From NCBI GenBank assembly GCA_013115125.1, contig JABANN010000369.1, positions 1-34,695 of the forward strand: 34,695 bases of DNA. Reading direction: 5' to 3'. This document shows positions 11,298 to 24,251 of the stretch, in pieces. Below the pieces are notes generated by a model. That model was not told the DNA's origin, ran no database searches, and saw only the letters and a list, made by a program, of their open reading frames with translations. The DNA is from Perkinsus olseni. Taxonomy: Eukaryota; Perkinsozoa; Perkinsida. Every line of letters begins with the position of its first letter. Within the stretch, counting starts at the first letter, position 1. The position numbers and the translations under genes are program-made.

Positions 11298-12206
11298 ATG
11301 GGTAAGCCTAAAACAAGGGCTAACCATGCCGCTGCTCGAGAGAAGAGGGAAGAGAAACGCGCTAGGAAAGCGGAGGCTAGGCAGAAGAACGCCCAGGAGG
11401 TACCTCTAGGACAATTTTCCCGAGGATTGGGCCCCTCTTGCGAATGTTCATGTTTTTGAACGAACTCATGCCCGCAAGGACCGCCGGCGGATGAGCGTTG
11501 GATGTATGTCAGATTACCGATAGTATCAAGAGGCAGTATAGCGATGCGGAGAGGTCTTATATCAGCATGACCGAGCAGGTGGAAAAGTAAGATACTATAT
11601 TTAGAGTCCACAGTGACTAGAGACCTCACGGCGCAGTGACAACAAAACGTCCCGTGTCTCGATACCCGTTGGTACTCTGTAGCGTTTGCGAAAGGGGTCT
11701 TCAGGTTGAGCGCCCGCATCATGTACGAGATGCGAGAGAGGAGGCTAGCGGAACTTTCCCAGAAGCACCTGGCCGAGTTTCAGGAAATCGATGATGAAAC
11801 ATCAACAACCGTGGGCTACGCTCCGTGACTGTCATCGCGAACGCAGGAGCAGCCCGTTCGGACTCCCATGGGAACGCTGTGGTGGTCTCAGAGCCTATCA
11901 TCGATCGGCGGCGTCAATCGCGTGCGATTCTTTCGACCCAGCGGCCGGATGTTTGTCATCAGCGACAGAAAAGAGATGCTCGATTCGGCCGAGACTGTGA
12001 TTCGCGACTGTGAGGAGTTGATACCGAAGCTCAAGGGGATCCATCAGAGGTTCACTGAGAAACAGAATGAAGTCGGGATCTCGGCAGAGGCGAGACTGTG
12101 CATCGGTATTCTCCGTAGGCGAAGCGCAACGTCGAGGACATACTCGAGATGGTCGAAAAACTCGGAGGCCGCGCTGTTCAGAAGAGTGCTTCACTGGCAA
12201 CTTGAT
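11298..12206 (+). CDS. Small charged coiled-coil protein
   Basis: The ATG at 11298 opens a strongly basic, helix-forming stretch (REKREEKRARKAEARQKN) that ends at a donor before gtacct. The next exon (about 11512-11588) reads ITDSIKRQYSDAERSYISM and ends TEQVEK. A third begins after cttcag near 11706 (SARIMYEMRERRLAELSQK). A later frame from about 11930 has CEELIPKLKGIHQRFTEKQ. Splicing out about 12070-12119 joins it to a segment reading KRNVEDILEMVEKLGGRAV, which stops at 12204-12206; without that splice the frame runs to 12305. The whole is hydrophilic and probably one long coiled coil, with no signal peptide or membrane helix. The family and function are unknown. An upstream in-frame ATG at 11241 is possible. 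Confidence 0.6.
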
Positions 12207-12450
12207 GAACTAGCGGAAGTCGGAAAGCGCATGTGCCCAGTTGCCGCTTGGTATCTCGTTTCTACGGCTGTTGTGTTGTCGCACGTGACATCTTCAAAGC
12301 TGTGAGTTATGATCCACATACCCTATACGACTTCGTATCTCGTGGTGACATGGATAACTCTTGAAATGAATGGAACTATGAGATCGAGCGACAGGGTAAT
12401 CGGTGAAATATTCTCATGTGCTCGGGCATATACTAATCTACTTAGTGTGA
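12207..12450. other. Spacer before tRNA-Trp
   Basis: This gap lies between the coiled-coil gene and the tRNA. An alternative ending of that gene extends to 12305. I see nothing else that can be supported. Confidence 0.5.
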
Positions 12451-12522
12451 GGCCCTGTGGCGCAACGGTAGCGCATCTGACTCCAGATCAGAAGGTTGTC
12501 CGTTCGAATCGGGCCGGGGTCA
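12451..12522 (+). tRNA. tRNA-Trp (CCA anticodon)
   Basis: The sequence folds as a 72-nt cloverleaf without an intron. The acceptor arms ggccctg and cggggtc pair with G-U wobbles. The D arm is gcgcaacggtagcgc and the anticodon stem ctga/tcag holds loop ctccaga with anticodon CCA. The T arm gtccg ttcgaat cgggc is complete, and the discriminator base is A. CCA is not encoded, as expected in a eukaryote. This tRNA inserts tryptophan at UGG codons. Confidence 0.96.
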
Positions 12523-13114
12523 TGTTATGTCGTGTTACTCAATATATTGCGACAGAGTTTTGCTCGATGGAAGTGATCCCCTGAGCAATCCTCAGCCACA
12601 AGGTGGGTTTACTGAACACAAGATGCAAATTGCCTCATGCAATGTGTAACAGAGCGGCTTTGCTCGGTTCCCGCGTAGGATAGATTAACGTTCATGTGTA
12701 AGGATGAAGCTATTAGCCTCTGTTCCAAACCACTGAATCGTGCAGATAGTGGTGTACTGTACCTGTGGAGGCCTGTCATCGGATATGCATCCCACACCAG
12801 CCCTGGCGGCAAGAGGTGGTTCAGCCAGATTAAGACCCGAACCAGTGAACCGAGAGCCTCGGCGTGTGAACGTTTGAACCAGAGCTTGCTGCATTCACGT
12901 GGGTGCTAGTCACCTGCATACTGCTCTCACAGCGCTTAAGCGCCGTGATGGACCCGGGAAGGCTTTTGTGTTAGTAATGAAGCTTTGTTTTTAACGTAGA
13001 AAGCTTCAAGACAAGAGCCACCTGGTAACTCATAGAGCGCAAGCTTCACATAGCATGTTGAGACAGCGATGTTCACTAGAAATGCATCATGCTTCATGAA
13101 ACAAGTGAGCTCCA
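12523..13114. other. Intergenic region downstream of the CDPK
   Basis: This 590-bp stretch lies between tRNA-Trp and the CDPK stop codon. Short open frames occur on both strands (for example 12694-12909 and 12609-12812) but lack recognisable motifs or consistent splice signals. It probably includes the 3' untranslated region of the CDPK. Confidence 0.5.
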
Positions 13115-16055
<2,941 letters not shown>

Positions 16056-16139
16056 CGCAGAAGAATGGCCAGGCTTCACCACGTGTATCGCTCATATGCG
16101 CATACTTCAACTCAAAACAGGGGGCATCGCAAGTACTCT

Positions 16140-18944
16140 CTAGCGAACTGTCATGCCGTACGAAGTGGAAGAGAAGGCTCGCTGAGGTGCTGTGGATAGG
16201 AGAATAGACGACTGTGATGTGGACTCTATAAGAAGCGCGAGCCGGGGATTAGTAGATGTAGCATTCCAGCCATGACAGGTACCTTGAATGGGCGGGAAGA
16301 CGTTCCAGAAGCGTAGGGTCTCATCGCCGGCGCCAGTGACGACAGTCTGCCCATCTGGTGATACCGATAGGTACAGCACCCGGTATGTATGGCCCGTGAG
16401 AGTCACCACCTAGCCAAACAGGGCCACAAAAGCCGTGCACAGATGAACGACGAATAACGGCCAAGCTATGTTAGCAGCTCACCTTCCGCATGCTAGGATA
16501 TTTCCAGACCACGACCTGATTCAGCGAGTACCCGTGAGTTGACACCACCTCGTTCACACTCTTAGCCCAGCTCAAGTTGCAGACTTGGGAGCCTAGAAAT
16601 GTTCAGAGATGGGCATGGTAGGATAGACCGTTCGCAGGGGAACCTGTATCGACACAGTTCAGACAAGTGCCAGTATGGGTATCCCAAAAGCGGATGCAAC
16701 GGTCCGCAGTGCCGCCACCGGTAGCTAGCGTATGGTGCTGATGTGGCGACCAAGCTAGAGCCTGTAAGAAGATAAGCATTGCACTACCGCAAAATATCTG
16801 AGCAAGTGAGCCAAGCGAGTATAAACTCACTTTCACTGCTGCTTGATGGTCGGCCAATCTCAGTACTGGCGAGATCCTGCTCGAATGCCCCTGAGAGAAC
16901 GAAACATACGGTGTTGCGTGGCTGGCTTGCGTCGTGGCTTGTCATAGAGTGCATCGGGAAAATCTCACATCTGGTACGTTCCCTGAAGGCATCATAGAGG
17001 CACTCCAAGTAAGAACCTTGTTGTCATTTCCACCGCTGGCAAGCATTGCCCCGTTGTGGGACCAGCTCAAGCCACAAACCTGCCACACTCTGCCGCTAGT
17101 GACCTAGTGGGCGTGCGATGACGCTCACGAGACTTGCCTCCTGACGGTGCCCAATCAGTTTGTCCACATTCCTTTGGGGACTACGAGTGTCTCTTAGTAG
17201 AATGGAGTGGTCTCTCCCGCCAGTCGCAAGGCGAGAACCGCTCCATGCAAGGGCACCGACCCTTCCACTGTGTCCGATTGCATCATGGATCTTCTCGCAC
17301 TAGTGATGAGGAAATTGACGGACCCAAGAGTCGGTAGTGGGCTCCGTTCAGCCAGCTCACCCGGACAGGGTCCCAGACCTGCACATCTCCTTTTCCCGTG
17401 CCAATAGCCAAGCTGGATCCCTGAAAAACCCTCGAGGCCGGCGGGAAACTTCGTCGGGCGAATCGATACACTGAGAGATATTTGAGGCACGGTACTCCGT
17501 CACGCCCACCGGTGTGTGCACAGCCCCTAAAGAGCGTCGGTTAGCGTATAAGTTCGAGAGAAACCCCACCACAAATGCATAAACACCCACCGTGGGGCTC
17601 GAACCCACGACCACAAGGTTAAGAGCCTTGCGCTCTACCGACTGAGCTAGACGGGCTACATTTGGTATTGTGGAGGGCCGTCTTTAATCGTGTGCCCAGG
17701 AGGCCACTATTACGTCCTGATTCCATGCTACACTTGCCACTAAGTCGTCCTCAGGAACCTCGCACAGCTGAGTTACCGCCCCGGTCATGGGGCACCACAG
17801 GTAAACCGTTTTAGCGAGTCCAACGGCGAGGACGTTGCCTGCTCTGAGAAGACCTCCGATAGCCCTTCTCCGTCTAGGTTCGCCTTCACGGACCGAAACA
17901 AGTGTGTGACCTCATGTATAACTCACCCCCAATCCACCAAGTTCAGATAGAAATCATCTTGCAAGTTTGGAGCGTCCAAGACTTTCGCAGGAGACTGAAG
18001 TGCAAATACTGCAACCATAGAGTACAGTCACACGCAACTCACGCGGGAGATTTTGCGCAGGGGCTCAGTGTAACTCAGGCTCTTCCTTGTGCTGTGCGGC
18101 ACTGGATGGAGCTCTCTAGCTTCGTTCAGGAACTCCGCCTCGCTCTGAAGTGTCGGTCGACGTTTCTCAAGGCGTAGTGGCAAGGCAGCTTTGCCATCCA
18201 AGCACATCGCCGACCCACCGAATCCTTCGAGCGATCTTTGCCTAGATTTCCAAAGAGGCGCGGTCTCCCTAGGGAAGTGCCATGAGTCTGGGGTGATCCA
18301 TCTTGACTAAAGAGTCGACAGTGGCCAGCCCTTGCTTAACTTCGCTGAGTACTTGTAGACTATGCTCCTCGCCGTGGGCGTCAGAGACGATGCATCTTCA
18401 GAGTTGCCCGGCATGTCCGGCGACAAGTCGAAACCCATCAGCTCGGAACACAGGGCTTGCATGTAAGACTCGCGAGACGCTTCTGAAAGACTTTGGACTT
18501 CAACTCCTCCCGATTGGAGGGGCGAGCAGGCAACTGCGAGCGCGCAGGTCGTTCACCATCTGACCTCACCAGCTCGCATGTTCTGAGCATCTGCGGCTGA
18601 ATGCCCAACAGACTAAAGCAGGCAGAAGAGACTAATGGTATCAGCACCATTAACCCCACCTGTCTCGTGGAGTCCCTCCGCCAGAACGCGCCATTGCGCG
18701 ATAGCTCTCCGAGCAAAACGAAAGTGGACTGCAAATGGAAAGGGACACCGATACGATGGAACAAAGACCCGCCTTTTGCAACACCTACTTGGAACTCTTG
18801 TGTGTTCGCAGATACTGGAGGAATCTGATGCGAGAACATAGACTGGCGGCCACGGCGGCGCGACGGTGTCATGGGATGCAACGGAATACAGGACGACTCG
18901 GGCTCAAATGATTCAGCCCTCAATCTGTTATGTGGTCGGAGCAC
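16140..18944 (-). CDS. FZR1: APC/C activator Cdh1/Fizzy-related, WD40 protein
   Basis: Cdh1 binds the anaphase-promoting complex and selects cyclins and other proteins for ubiquitination in late mitosis and G1. The spliced frame gives the hallmark linker [19 protein letters not shown], then seven WD repeats including [104 protein letters not shown] and [31 protein letters not shown] marks Cdh1 rather than Cdc20. Most junctions are phase-consistent and match conserved positions. One junction, after GHRQE, uses a GC donor (intron 17080-17137). The intron 17421-17713 holds a tRNA gene. The last exon stops at 16140 and ends MTVR rather than the usual Ile-Arg tail. The N-terminus is less certain: [15 protein letters not shown] looks right, the classic DRFIPxR C-box was not found, and the start at 18944 is provisional. 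Confidence 0.93.
17584..17656 (-). tRNA. tRNA-Lys (CTT anticodon) within a Cdh1 intron
   Basis: On the minus strand the 73-nt cloverleaf starts gcccgtctagctcagtcgg. It has a D arm gagc-type stem, an anticodon loop ctcttaa with anticodon CTT, and a T arm gtggg ttcgagc cccac. The acceptor arms gcccgtc and ggtgggt pair with wobbles, and the discriminator is G. It has no intron. It lies inside the 293-nt intron 17421-17713 of the Cdh1 gene, in the same orientation, and carries its own internal A and B boxes for RNA polymerase III. Confidence 0.96.
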
Positions 18945-19241
18945 ATCTCAATGTCAGACTTCCATTCTTTTGATCACGAGATAGGCAGTCCGAAGTGTCA
19001 TGCCAGGCATGATTCACTCTAGGGACCTGGACAGCTTCACCCCACCGCAGTGACTGCGGGCAGTCTGGTCTACCATCGATTATTGCTCAAGATGTTACTT
19101 TACACACGAAAGCTAGGACTTTCTGTCTACACATGCGTGCCTCGCCGCAGAGTCTCAGCAAAGAGCACGATAGCTCGGCGGGACATAGGGTACGCTGATT
19201 CACATGCAGGAGTGGCTTGGGGGAGTCACGAAAATCTGAGA
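18945..19241. other. Spacer between Cdh1 and the second tandem paralogue
   Basis: About 300 bp lie between the provisional Cdh1 start and the 3' end of the next gene upstream. Open frames on both strands (for example 19087-19287 minus) carry no recognisable motif. It probably holds the untranslated ends of both genes. Confidence 0.4.
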
Positions 19242-19796
19242 TCAAGCAGGCTCCGCACGAGCAAGTGCAGGTCCCGTACGGGGCCAAGGCCTCGCTGGGG
19301 ACCCTGATGCTCGATCCTCAACCATTAGATACCTAGGAGAGCAAGACATGAAAAGGATAGCTAATTCGACTATGAGTATGCACTTGCCGTCTGCACCACT
19401 GGATAGCCCCAGTTCGGAACGGTGGAGGTCAGTATCTGGGGCCACATGGCTGAGCCCCCCGACGTAGCTGAGGAACACATAGCACTGTTGAGTAGGGCAG
19501 AGGACCAGCCAGAGTCGTGTGCATGTCGGCTTACCGATGTGGAGCATCGGCTCGTCCGACCTCTTCAGGGTTCAAATTCGAGATCTGCCTGAGAGCCTCC
19601 TCGAGAACACGGGATACCTCCACCGCTCGGTGAGCAACGTACTGCACGCAGCGCAATTAATGCAAAGGCTTAATATCAAGAGCAGCTAAAATACCTGGCT
19701 TTGGAGGTGTGTGCTTTGAGACGCACTATTGGCGGCCTTGACAGAAGCCAAGGTAACCAAGCCCTTGGTTCCTGACTCTGTAAGGTTGATGCCCAT
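19242..19796 (-). CDS. Tandem paralogue 2 of an unrecognised helical protein
   Basis: The ATG at 19796 opens a 34-codon first exon (19695-19796) ending SVKAANSASQSTHLQSQ. A phase-0 intron leads to exon 2 (19535-19641), which reads YVAHRAVEVSRVLEEALRQ and ends APHR. The remainder is unsure: a later frame starts YLMVEDRASGSP after an acceptor near 19330 and stops at 19242. Length, phase and composition of exons 1 and 2 match the neighbour at 20082-20731, so the two genes look like a diverged tandem duplication. The protein is hydrophilic and Ala-rich, with helix-forming stretches and no signal or membrane segment. Its function is unknown. Confidence 0.55.
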
Positions 19797-20081
19797 CCGC
19801 CGTGAGTGAACAGCTGCGGAAAGAAGGAGCAGTCAACACAACGCTCACAACACCAGAGAAATCTGTGAATAGACGGTTTTCTACGTGGGATGTAGACATG
19901 CTCACAAAGTGAGGTTAAGCTTCTTTCAGCTGGCCTTAGAGGCAGCTGAGGGTCGGCAGAACCTTTAGGGACAGCATCGCCTGAAGCACATGCGATGAAC
20001 CCGGGCACGCTTCTTTCCCAACAGAATGGGCACGGTGATTCCCCAACAGGAGGGTCAAGGTTGTTGACGAACAGTGAAGAG
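19797..20081. other. Spacer between the tandem paralogues
   Basis: This 285-bp gap has no supported gene. A minus-strand frame runs through it into exon 1 of the downstream copy, but there is no start or splice site that I can defend. Confidence 0.4.
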
Positions 20082-20731
20082 CTAGCGCGTAGTACGACGG
20101 CAGTACAACAGCATCAATGTCAGGCGGCGACTAGACGGACCGTGGGGTTTCGATGAATCGTGATGGCCTTGAGCGAGTATGGGGAGATGATGTTCGGGTC
20201 GATGTAGGCTCAGGAGTGCCTCCATATCAACTGATCCAGATTCAGGGTTCAGCACCATGTACCTGTGAGCATCGCCTCAGTCCATGCCATGGTCGCTTCT
20301 TGGGCGGTTTCTCGTGGCACCAACTTAACAGCTACTGGACTTACCCTTCTTCGTAGGAGTGCCTACCTGGCACATCTGACCAGGCTAACCTTAGCATCTC
20401 CTCTGGAGTTTCTGTCAAGTGGTGATCGTGCAGGTATCTAGCTACTCACTTATGTGCAACTGCTCGGGGACGCACCTCATCCTGGCGGCATGGAACTCGG
20501 CCGGGGCCGCTTGGCTTAGTTGATTGAGCAACCGCAACGCGTGCTGAGCCGACTTCACCGCGGCGTGAGCCTCAAGCTGGACGAAAGAACATGACCAAAA
20601 GTTCACGCGGTGGCAACCGAACCGACCTGGCTTTTGAATGCAGCGTTGTTAGCAGCGTATGCGGCCACCTTGACCAAGCCCGGCCCTTGGAGGCCATACT
20701 TAGCATCGTCGAAGAGGACTGTCTTGGTCAT
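20082..20731 (-). CDS. Tandem paralogue 1 of an unrecognised helical protein
   Basis: The ATG at 20731 opens a 35-codon exon (20627-20731) beginning MTKTVLFDDAKYGLQGPGL and ending AANNAAFKSQ. A phase-0 intron leads to exon 2 (20476-20576), which reads LEAHAAVKSAQHALRLLNQL and ends AARMR. A third exon gives YLHDHHLTETPEEMLRLAW. A fourth, joined in phase, starts YMVLNPESGSVDMEALLSL and runs to a stop at 20082. The protein is small, Ala- and Leu-rich and probably helical throughout; I recognise no family. The copy at 19242-19796 shares exon lengths, intron phases and scattered residues. It follows the Cys/His gene by about 270 bp on the same strand. Confidence 0.6.
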
Positions 20732-20998
20732 GAGCGGATTGACTGCCGAACACGTACTCCCTCATTGACAACAAGAGAAGCTCTCAGGCAAAGAAATTGG
20801 TGAAGCGCGAAGCAACGACGAAAGAGATGACGAATGATGATCCATCTTGTTTTTAATGTCAAACATCCAATGGCTCGTCGTAGCTCACATGCCGAGATGT
20901 TCTGCCTGAGGGAAAGATAGGAGTTTCAACGATCGTCTTTCACCCGCCCCTAGAGGCACGGATCGTGCTCCCACTGCTAGAGGCATCGTAGGCGGCAA

Positions 20999-21367
20999 CT
21001 ATCGCTGGAGGAGCTCACATCCTTTCTCATCAGGGTCCTCTGAGCCACAGCAGTCCCAGAAGAGGGCCTTATAATCGTCCCCATCAACGTTGCCTGTCGA
21101 ACGGGGCTGACAGTTGTAATGAAGAGGCCCCAGCCAGCGATACCGTAGTATCCTAGATCGTCGCTGTCCCAGACCCAGGCATCCCGCTTCCGTTCATTGG
21201 GATGCCATCGGCAAACAAACTGTTTAGGATGGTATCGACAGGACTGAGGAAAACACCAAGCCTTCATACGAACGAAAGCGACGCGAAGTCCCCTAACGAC
21301 CGGGGCTCACCGTATCTGTGTTGTCCTTCTCATCATAGCTCGACTGACATCTCTGGCAGATAGGCAT
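20999..21367 (-). CDS. Small Cys/His-rich putative zinc-binding protein
   Basis: Three exons give about 84 residues, nearly all of it one metal-binding pattern. MPICQRCQSSYDEKDNTDT comes first, then CRYHPKQFVCRWHPNERK, then a last exon with DDYKALFWDCCGSED and KGCELL before the stop. The order C-x2-C, C-x2-H, Cys-Cys, Cys resembles the compact C..C / C-x-x-HP / W-x-CC / GC domains of many protist hypothetical proteins. The start at 21367 is the first in-frame ATG after a stop and directly precedes the first cysteine. Introns are a phase-0 one after NTDT and a phase-1 one after GYY. The sequence supports zinc binding as a guess only; the cellular role is unknown. Confidence 0.65.
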
Positions 21368-21509
21368 CCATCAAACTTGAACAGCCTCCGGAACTCTGAG
21401 CTCTCCTTCCCGGATTCTACTCACAACGCAACCGTCAGAGACGCATCGAGAAACGACATTGTGACAGATCAGAGGTACCCCGCTGCGCATGGGAAGAGCA
21501 AGCCATTGG

Positions 21510-23705
21510 TCAGAGTCTATGATCAGCCTCGCTGTACTCCTTCGGTATGAAGCACTTGTTCGCCTTGCTCAGCTCATTACGCTTCGTGATGCTGGTGCCA
21601 GCCTCCTCCCGCTCTGCCATCAGTTCCTGAAACATCCCACAATAACGATTCAAGAGGGACGCCCTACGTAAAGCAGTATCACTCAAGCTCCGGATGAGCA
21701 GCGACTCAGCTTGAAGATGCCTGTCTAACAAGATATGAAGAGGAATCCCCTTTCATAAGAGATGGCTAATTGAAGCCATCGACCCCATGCTTACTCGCAT
21801 TCGGTTGGCGACGAAGTCGGAGGTTTCATACTTCTTCACACAGCGTCGCATCTTCCATGCTATGGGTTTACACTGCAGCAGGCTGAGGTATCTATCTGTC
21901 ACACAATCTACGTACTCATCTATCTCCGGCCTGACAAGAAATCCTCGGAGGAAAACCGGAGCCACCTCGGCTCGGTGAAGGTAGCTTGCCCACCGGCATT
22001 TCGCTCGTATTTCTGCCCCTATTATCTTAGTGACCTCAGCCTCTTCAGCACGCTCGAGCATAACAGCTTCACGGACTTCTGCATAGGGGATTCGCCGCAT
22101 ACGACTTTCTCTGATCGGACACGAGATTTGAATTACTCGGTCTGCCGACCGCTCCCCACCTGAGCTGGTCTTCCGTGAACTTCGGCAGTGAATCCTGCGA
22201 TAAGTATTCCAGTGGCTCAACGACAGGCTCGGGAGGCTCAAGGGCACCAGGGATGTGCTGCTGCCGTTCGTCCGCATACTCCGGAAAATCATCCTCAGGA
22301 GGAAGCGTGTGCTCGTACTGACCCCTCTTCTCGCCCTAAAACCGAACCGGTGAACGACTATTACCGCCAACAAGAACGATGATCTGCGTCCACACTCCGC
22401 GGCATTATCGATACTCACGCCCCACTACAACCGAGCGCCTACCGGTAATCTGATCTGCGGGCCCTGATTATGGGAATGGAGTTCTGTGGGCTCGACCGGT
22501 ATGGCCCAGGGCGAGTGCCCCATGAAGAAGCTCGTCATAGTGTGTTAACAAATCTGCAGCGGCCTGGCTCCCAACCCACACTCGCACCAAACGAACCCAA
22601 CACCACACAAGTCATATCGAGCAAGCCACGTGGTCTATATACGGAAGCCTCATGGACGCTCATGAGAGACGAGATGCATTATACTCCTCAACCTTCAATT
22701 CCACATTCAGTCTCGATACTTCCTCGGCATGATTGCGGCTCATAGCCGAAAATTGTGCGTTCAACGATTCTATGCGGTGACGGAGTTGCTCTCTCCTCAG
22801 CTCAAGTACGGTTACCTAATAACGAGTCGGACAGCCCATGTGATCTACGACATGGTTGGGTTGTGTTAAGCGATAAAAAAACTGAAAATTGCTTACTTCA
22901 TCTCGGAGTTGACCTACAGTCTGATCGAAGTCTGAGCATCTCCGATCCACCGCTCTTCCTGCCTCCTCTCGTGCGCTCCGCTCACGTTGTAGCCTTTTGA
23001 GACGGAGGGAAAGACTGAGGATCTTAAAACCAACACTCACTCAAGCGTTAGGCCACCCCGGCCACTTGACTTCTCACGTCGCCGTTGCGCCGCCGGATTT
23101 TTTCCTGAGCATCTTCGCCATCTATTTCAGGCTCGACATGATAGACCTGGCTCAAGGCTGCGTACTCTTCCATCAATGCGCTGAGACAATCCTGAACAAA
23201 ATGAGCTCGTGGCTATGCCTCTTCTAACTTTGAAATAGCGCGTCATGTGGGTATCTCCGAAGAGACCTGGTACTGCTCGTGCCGGGCATATCCCCGATCT
23301 TGCGTCTCCATCAGGCCATATCCATCATGATATCGTTGATGAAGATTAGCTAGGCAATCTCCCGGTAATGATACCTCCTGCCTTTGCACGTCCTCAGCCA
23401 ACTCTCTGGTCCTATCATGCCCAGCTCTCTTTGCTGCTCGCAATATCCCACGTTCAAGCCTATCAATTTGCTTGCCTCGGGAGGATACCTGTACTTCGGC
23501 TAGAGGGAGTCCCGGACCTCAGTGTTGCGCCCACTAGGACTGCAAATGATTGCGAATGTACAAGCTTAGTCATTGTTCACATCCTCATAACCCCCACTAC
23601 CTCCCTTCGCAAATCGCCAATGGGCTCAAGTTTGTGCTCCAGAGCTTCTATCTCCAACCCAACCTGTCTCCCAGCCTCCTCTAACTCTGCAAGCCGATGA
23701 GTCAT
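21510..23705 (-). CDS. Long multi-exon coiled-coil protein
   Basis: At least nine exons on this strand encode charged heptad-like helix. The first supported one reads MTHRLAELEEAGRQVGLEIE and ends at a gtagtg donor near 23597. Others include GKQIDRLERGILRAAKRA, CLSALMEEYAALSQVYHVEP, LKRLQRERSAREEAGRAV, LRREQLRHRIESLNAQFSAM and LLTHYDELLHGALALGHTG. An acidic linker follows (EHTLPPEDDFPEYADERQ), then a helical block with MLERAEEAEVTKIIGAEIR and FLVRPEIDEYVDCVTDRY. The last exon stops at 21510 after FIPKEYSEADHRL. There is no motor, kinase or membrane domain. Such proteins often serve in the cytoskeleton or basal body, but that is only an inference. The true 5' end may lie a little upstream of 23705. 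Confidence 0.7.
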
Positions 23706-23877
23706 CCGCTGGCGCGCCTGTCGAGAAAGAGCCCGTGAGATTCAGCGCGGCTCCTCGGGCACCCGTGAGCCTAGCCAGGGAGGTATCTCACGGTTTTTCT
23801 ATCAGAAACTCGTAGAGCCGCAAGTACCCTTGCTGCAGTACCTGGCATGTTGTTCCACCGATGTTTTGTTTCTTTGG

Positions 23878-23908
23878 ATCACATAGTAACACAGTGTTAC
23901 TATGTGAT
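23878..23908. repeat. Perfect 15+1+15 bp inverted repeat
   Basis: The arms atcacatagtaacac and gtgttactatgtgat are exact reverse complements around one A, and a run of seven A's follows after a short gap. By chance a repeat this long would be expected far less than once in a window of this size. As RNA it would make a stable hairpin followed by A's on the + strand. It could be a terminator-like signal, a protein-binding palindrome or part of a mobile repeat. Confidence 0.9.
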
Positions 23909-24214
23909 AAAAAAACGTAAAATAACTTCTGAGTATTAATCCTGCTGCAATCGCAGCAGGATAGGGCCACGATCGCTGACGAGCTACTAGCTCGGAGCTA
24001 GAACGACAATCTCACACCCTATTTGCAGCGTCTTCGAACAGCTCTCGAAGCCACGGCAAGCCACTAAGTCAAGTCCCCGTACGGCACCTCTGCACAACGC
24101 AGACCGCTCTAATCATCGCCAAGATAGCAAAGAGTGATGTTCGCAGCAGCCTACACATCTGACGTTTTGGGGTTCGAAGCGGCTACTCTTGCTTCATTAG
24201 CAACATCAGATGAG

Positions 24215-24251
24215 AGCACCGATCATCGGTGCTAATCAGCTAATTTAGCTG
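24215..24251. repeat. Two adjacent perfect inverted repeats with one-base centres
   Basis: The first (24215-24233) has arms agcaccgat and atcggtgct around C. The second (24237-24251) has arms cagctaa and ttagctg around T. Only three bases separate them. Confidence 0.85.

Noticed and set aside
12694-12909. Open frame downstream of tRNA-Trp
   Set aside because: It has no motif, no splice partner and overlaps equally long frames on the other strand.
17357-17614. Minus-strand open frame beginning [11 protein letters not shown]
   Set aside because: Its start is the T arm of tRNA-Lys read as protein.
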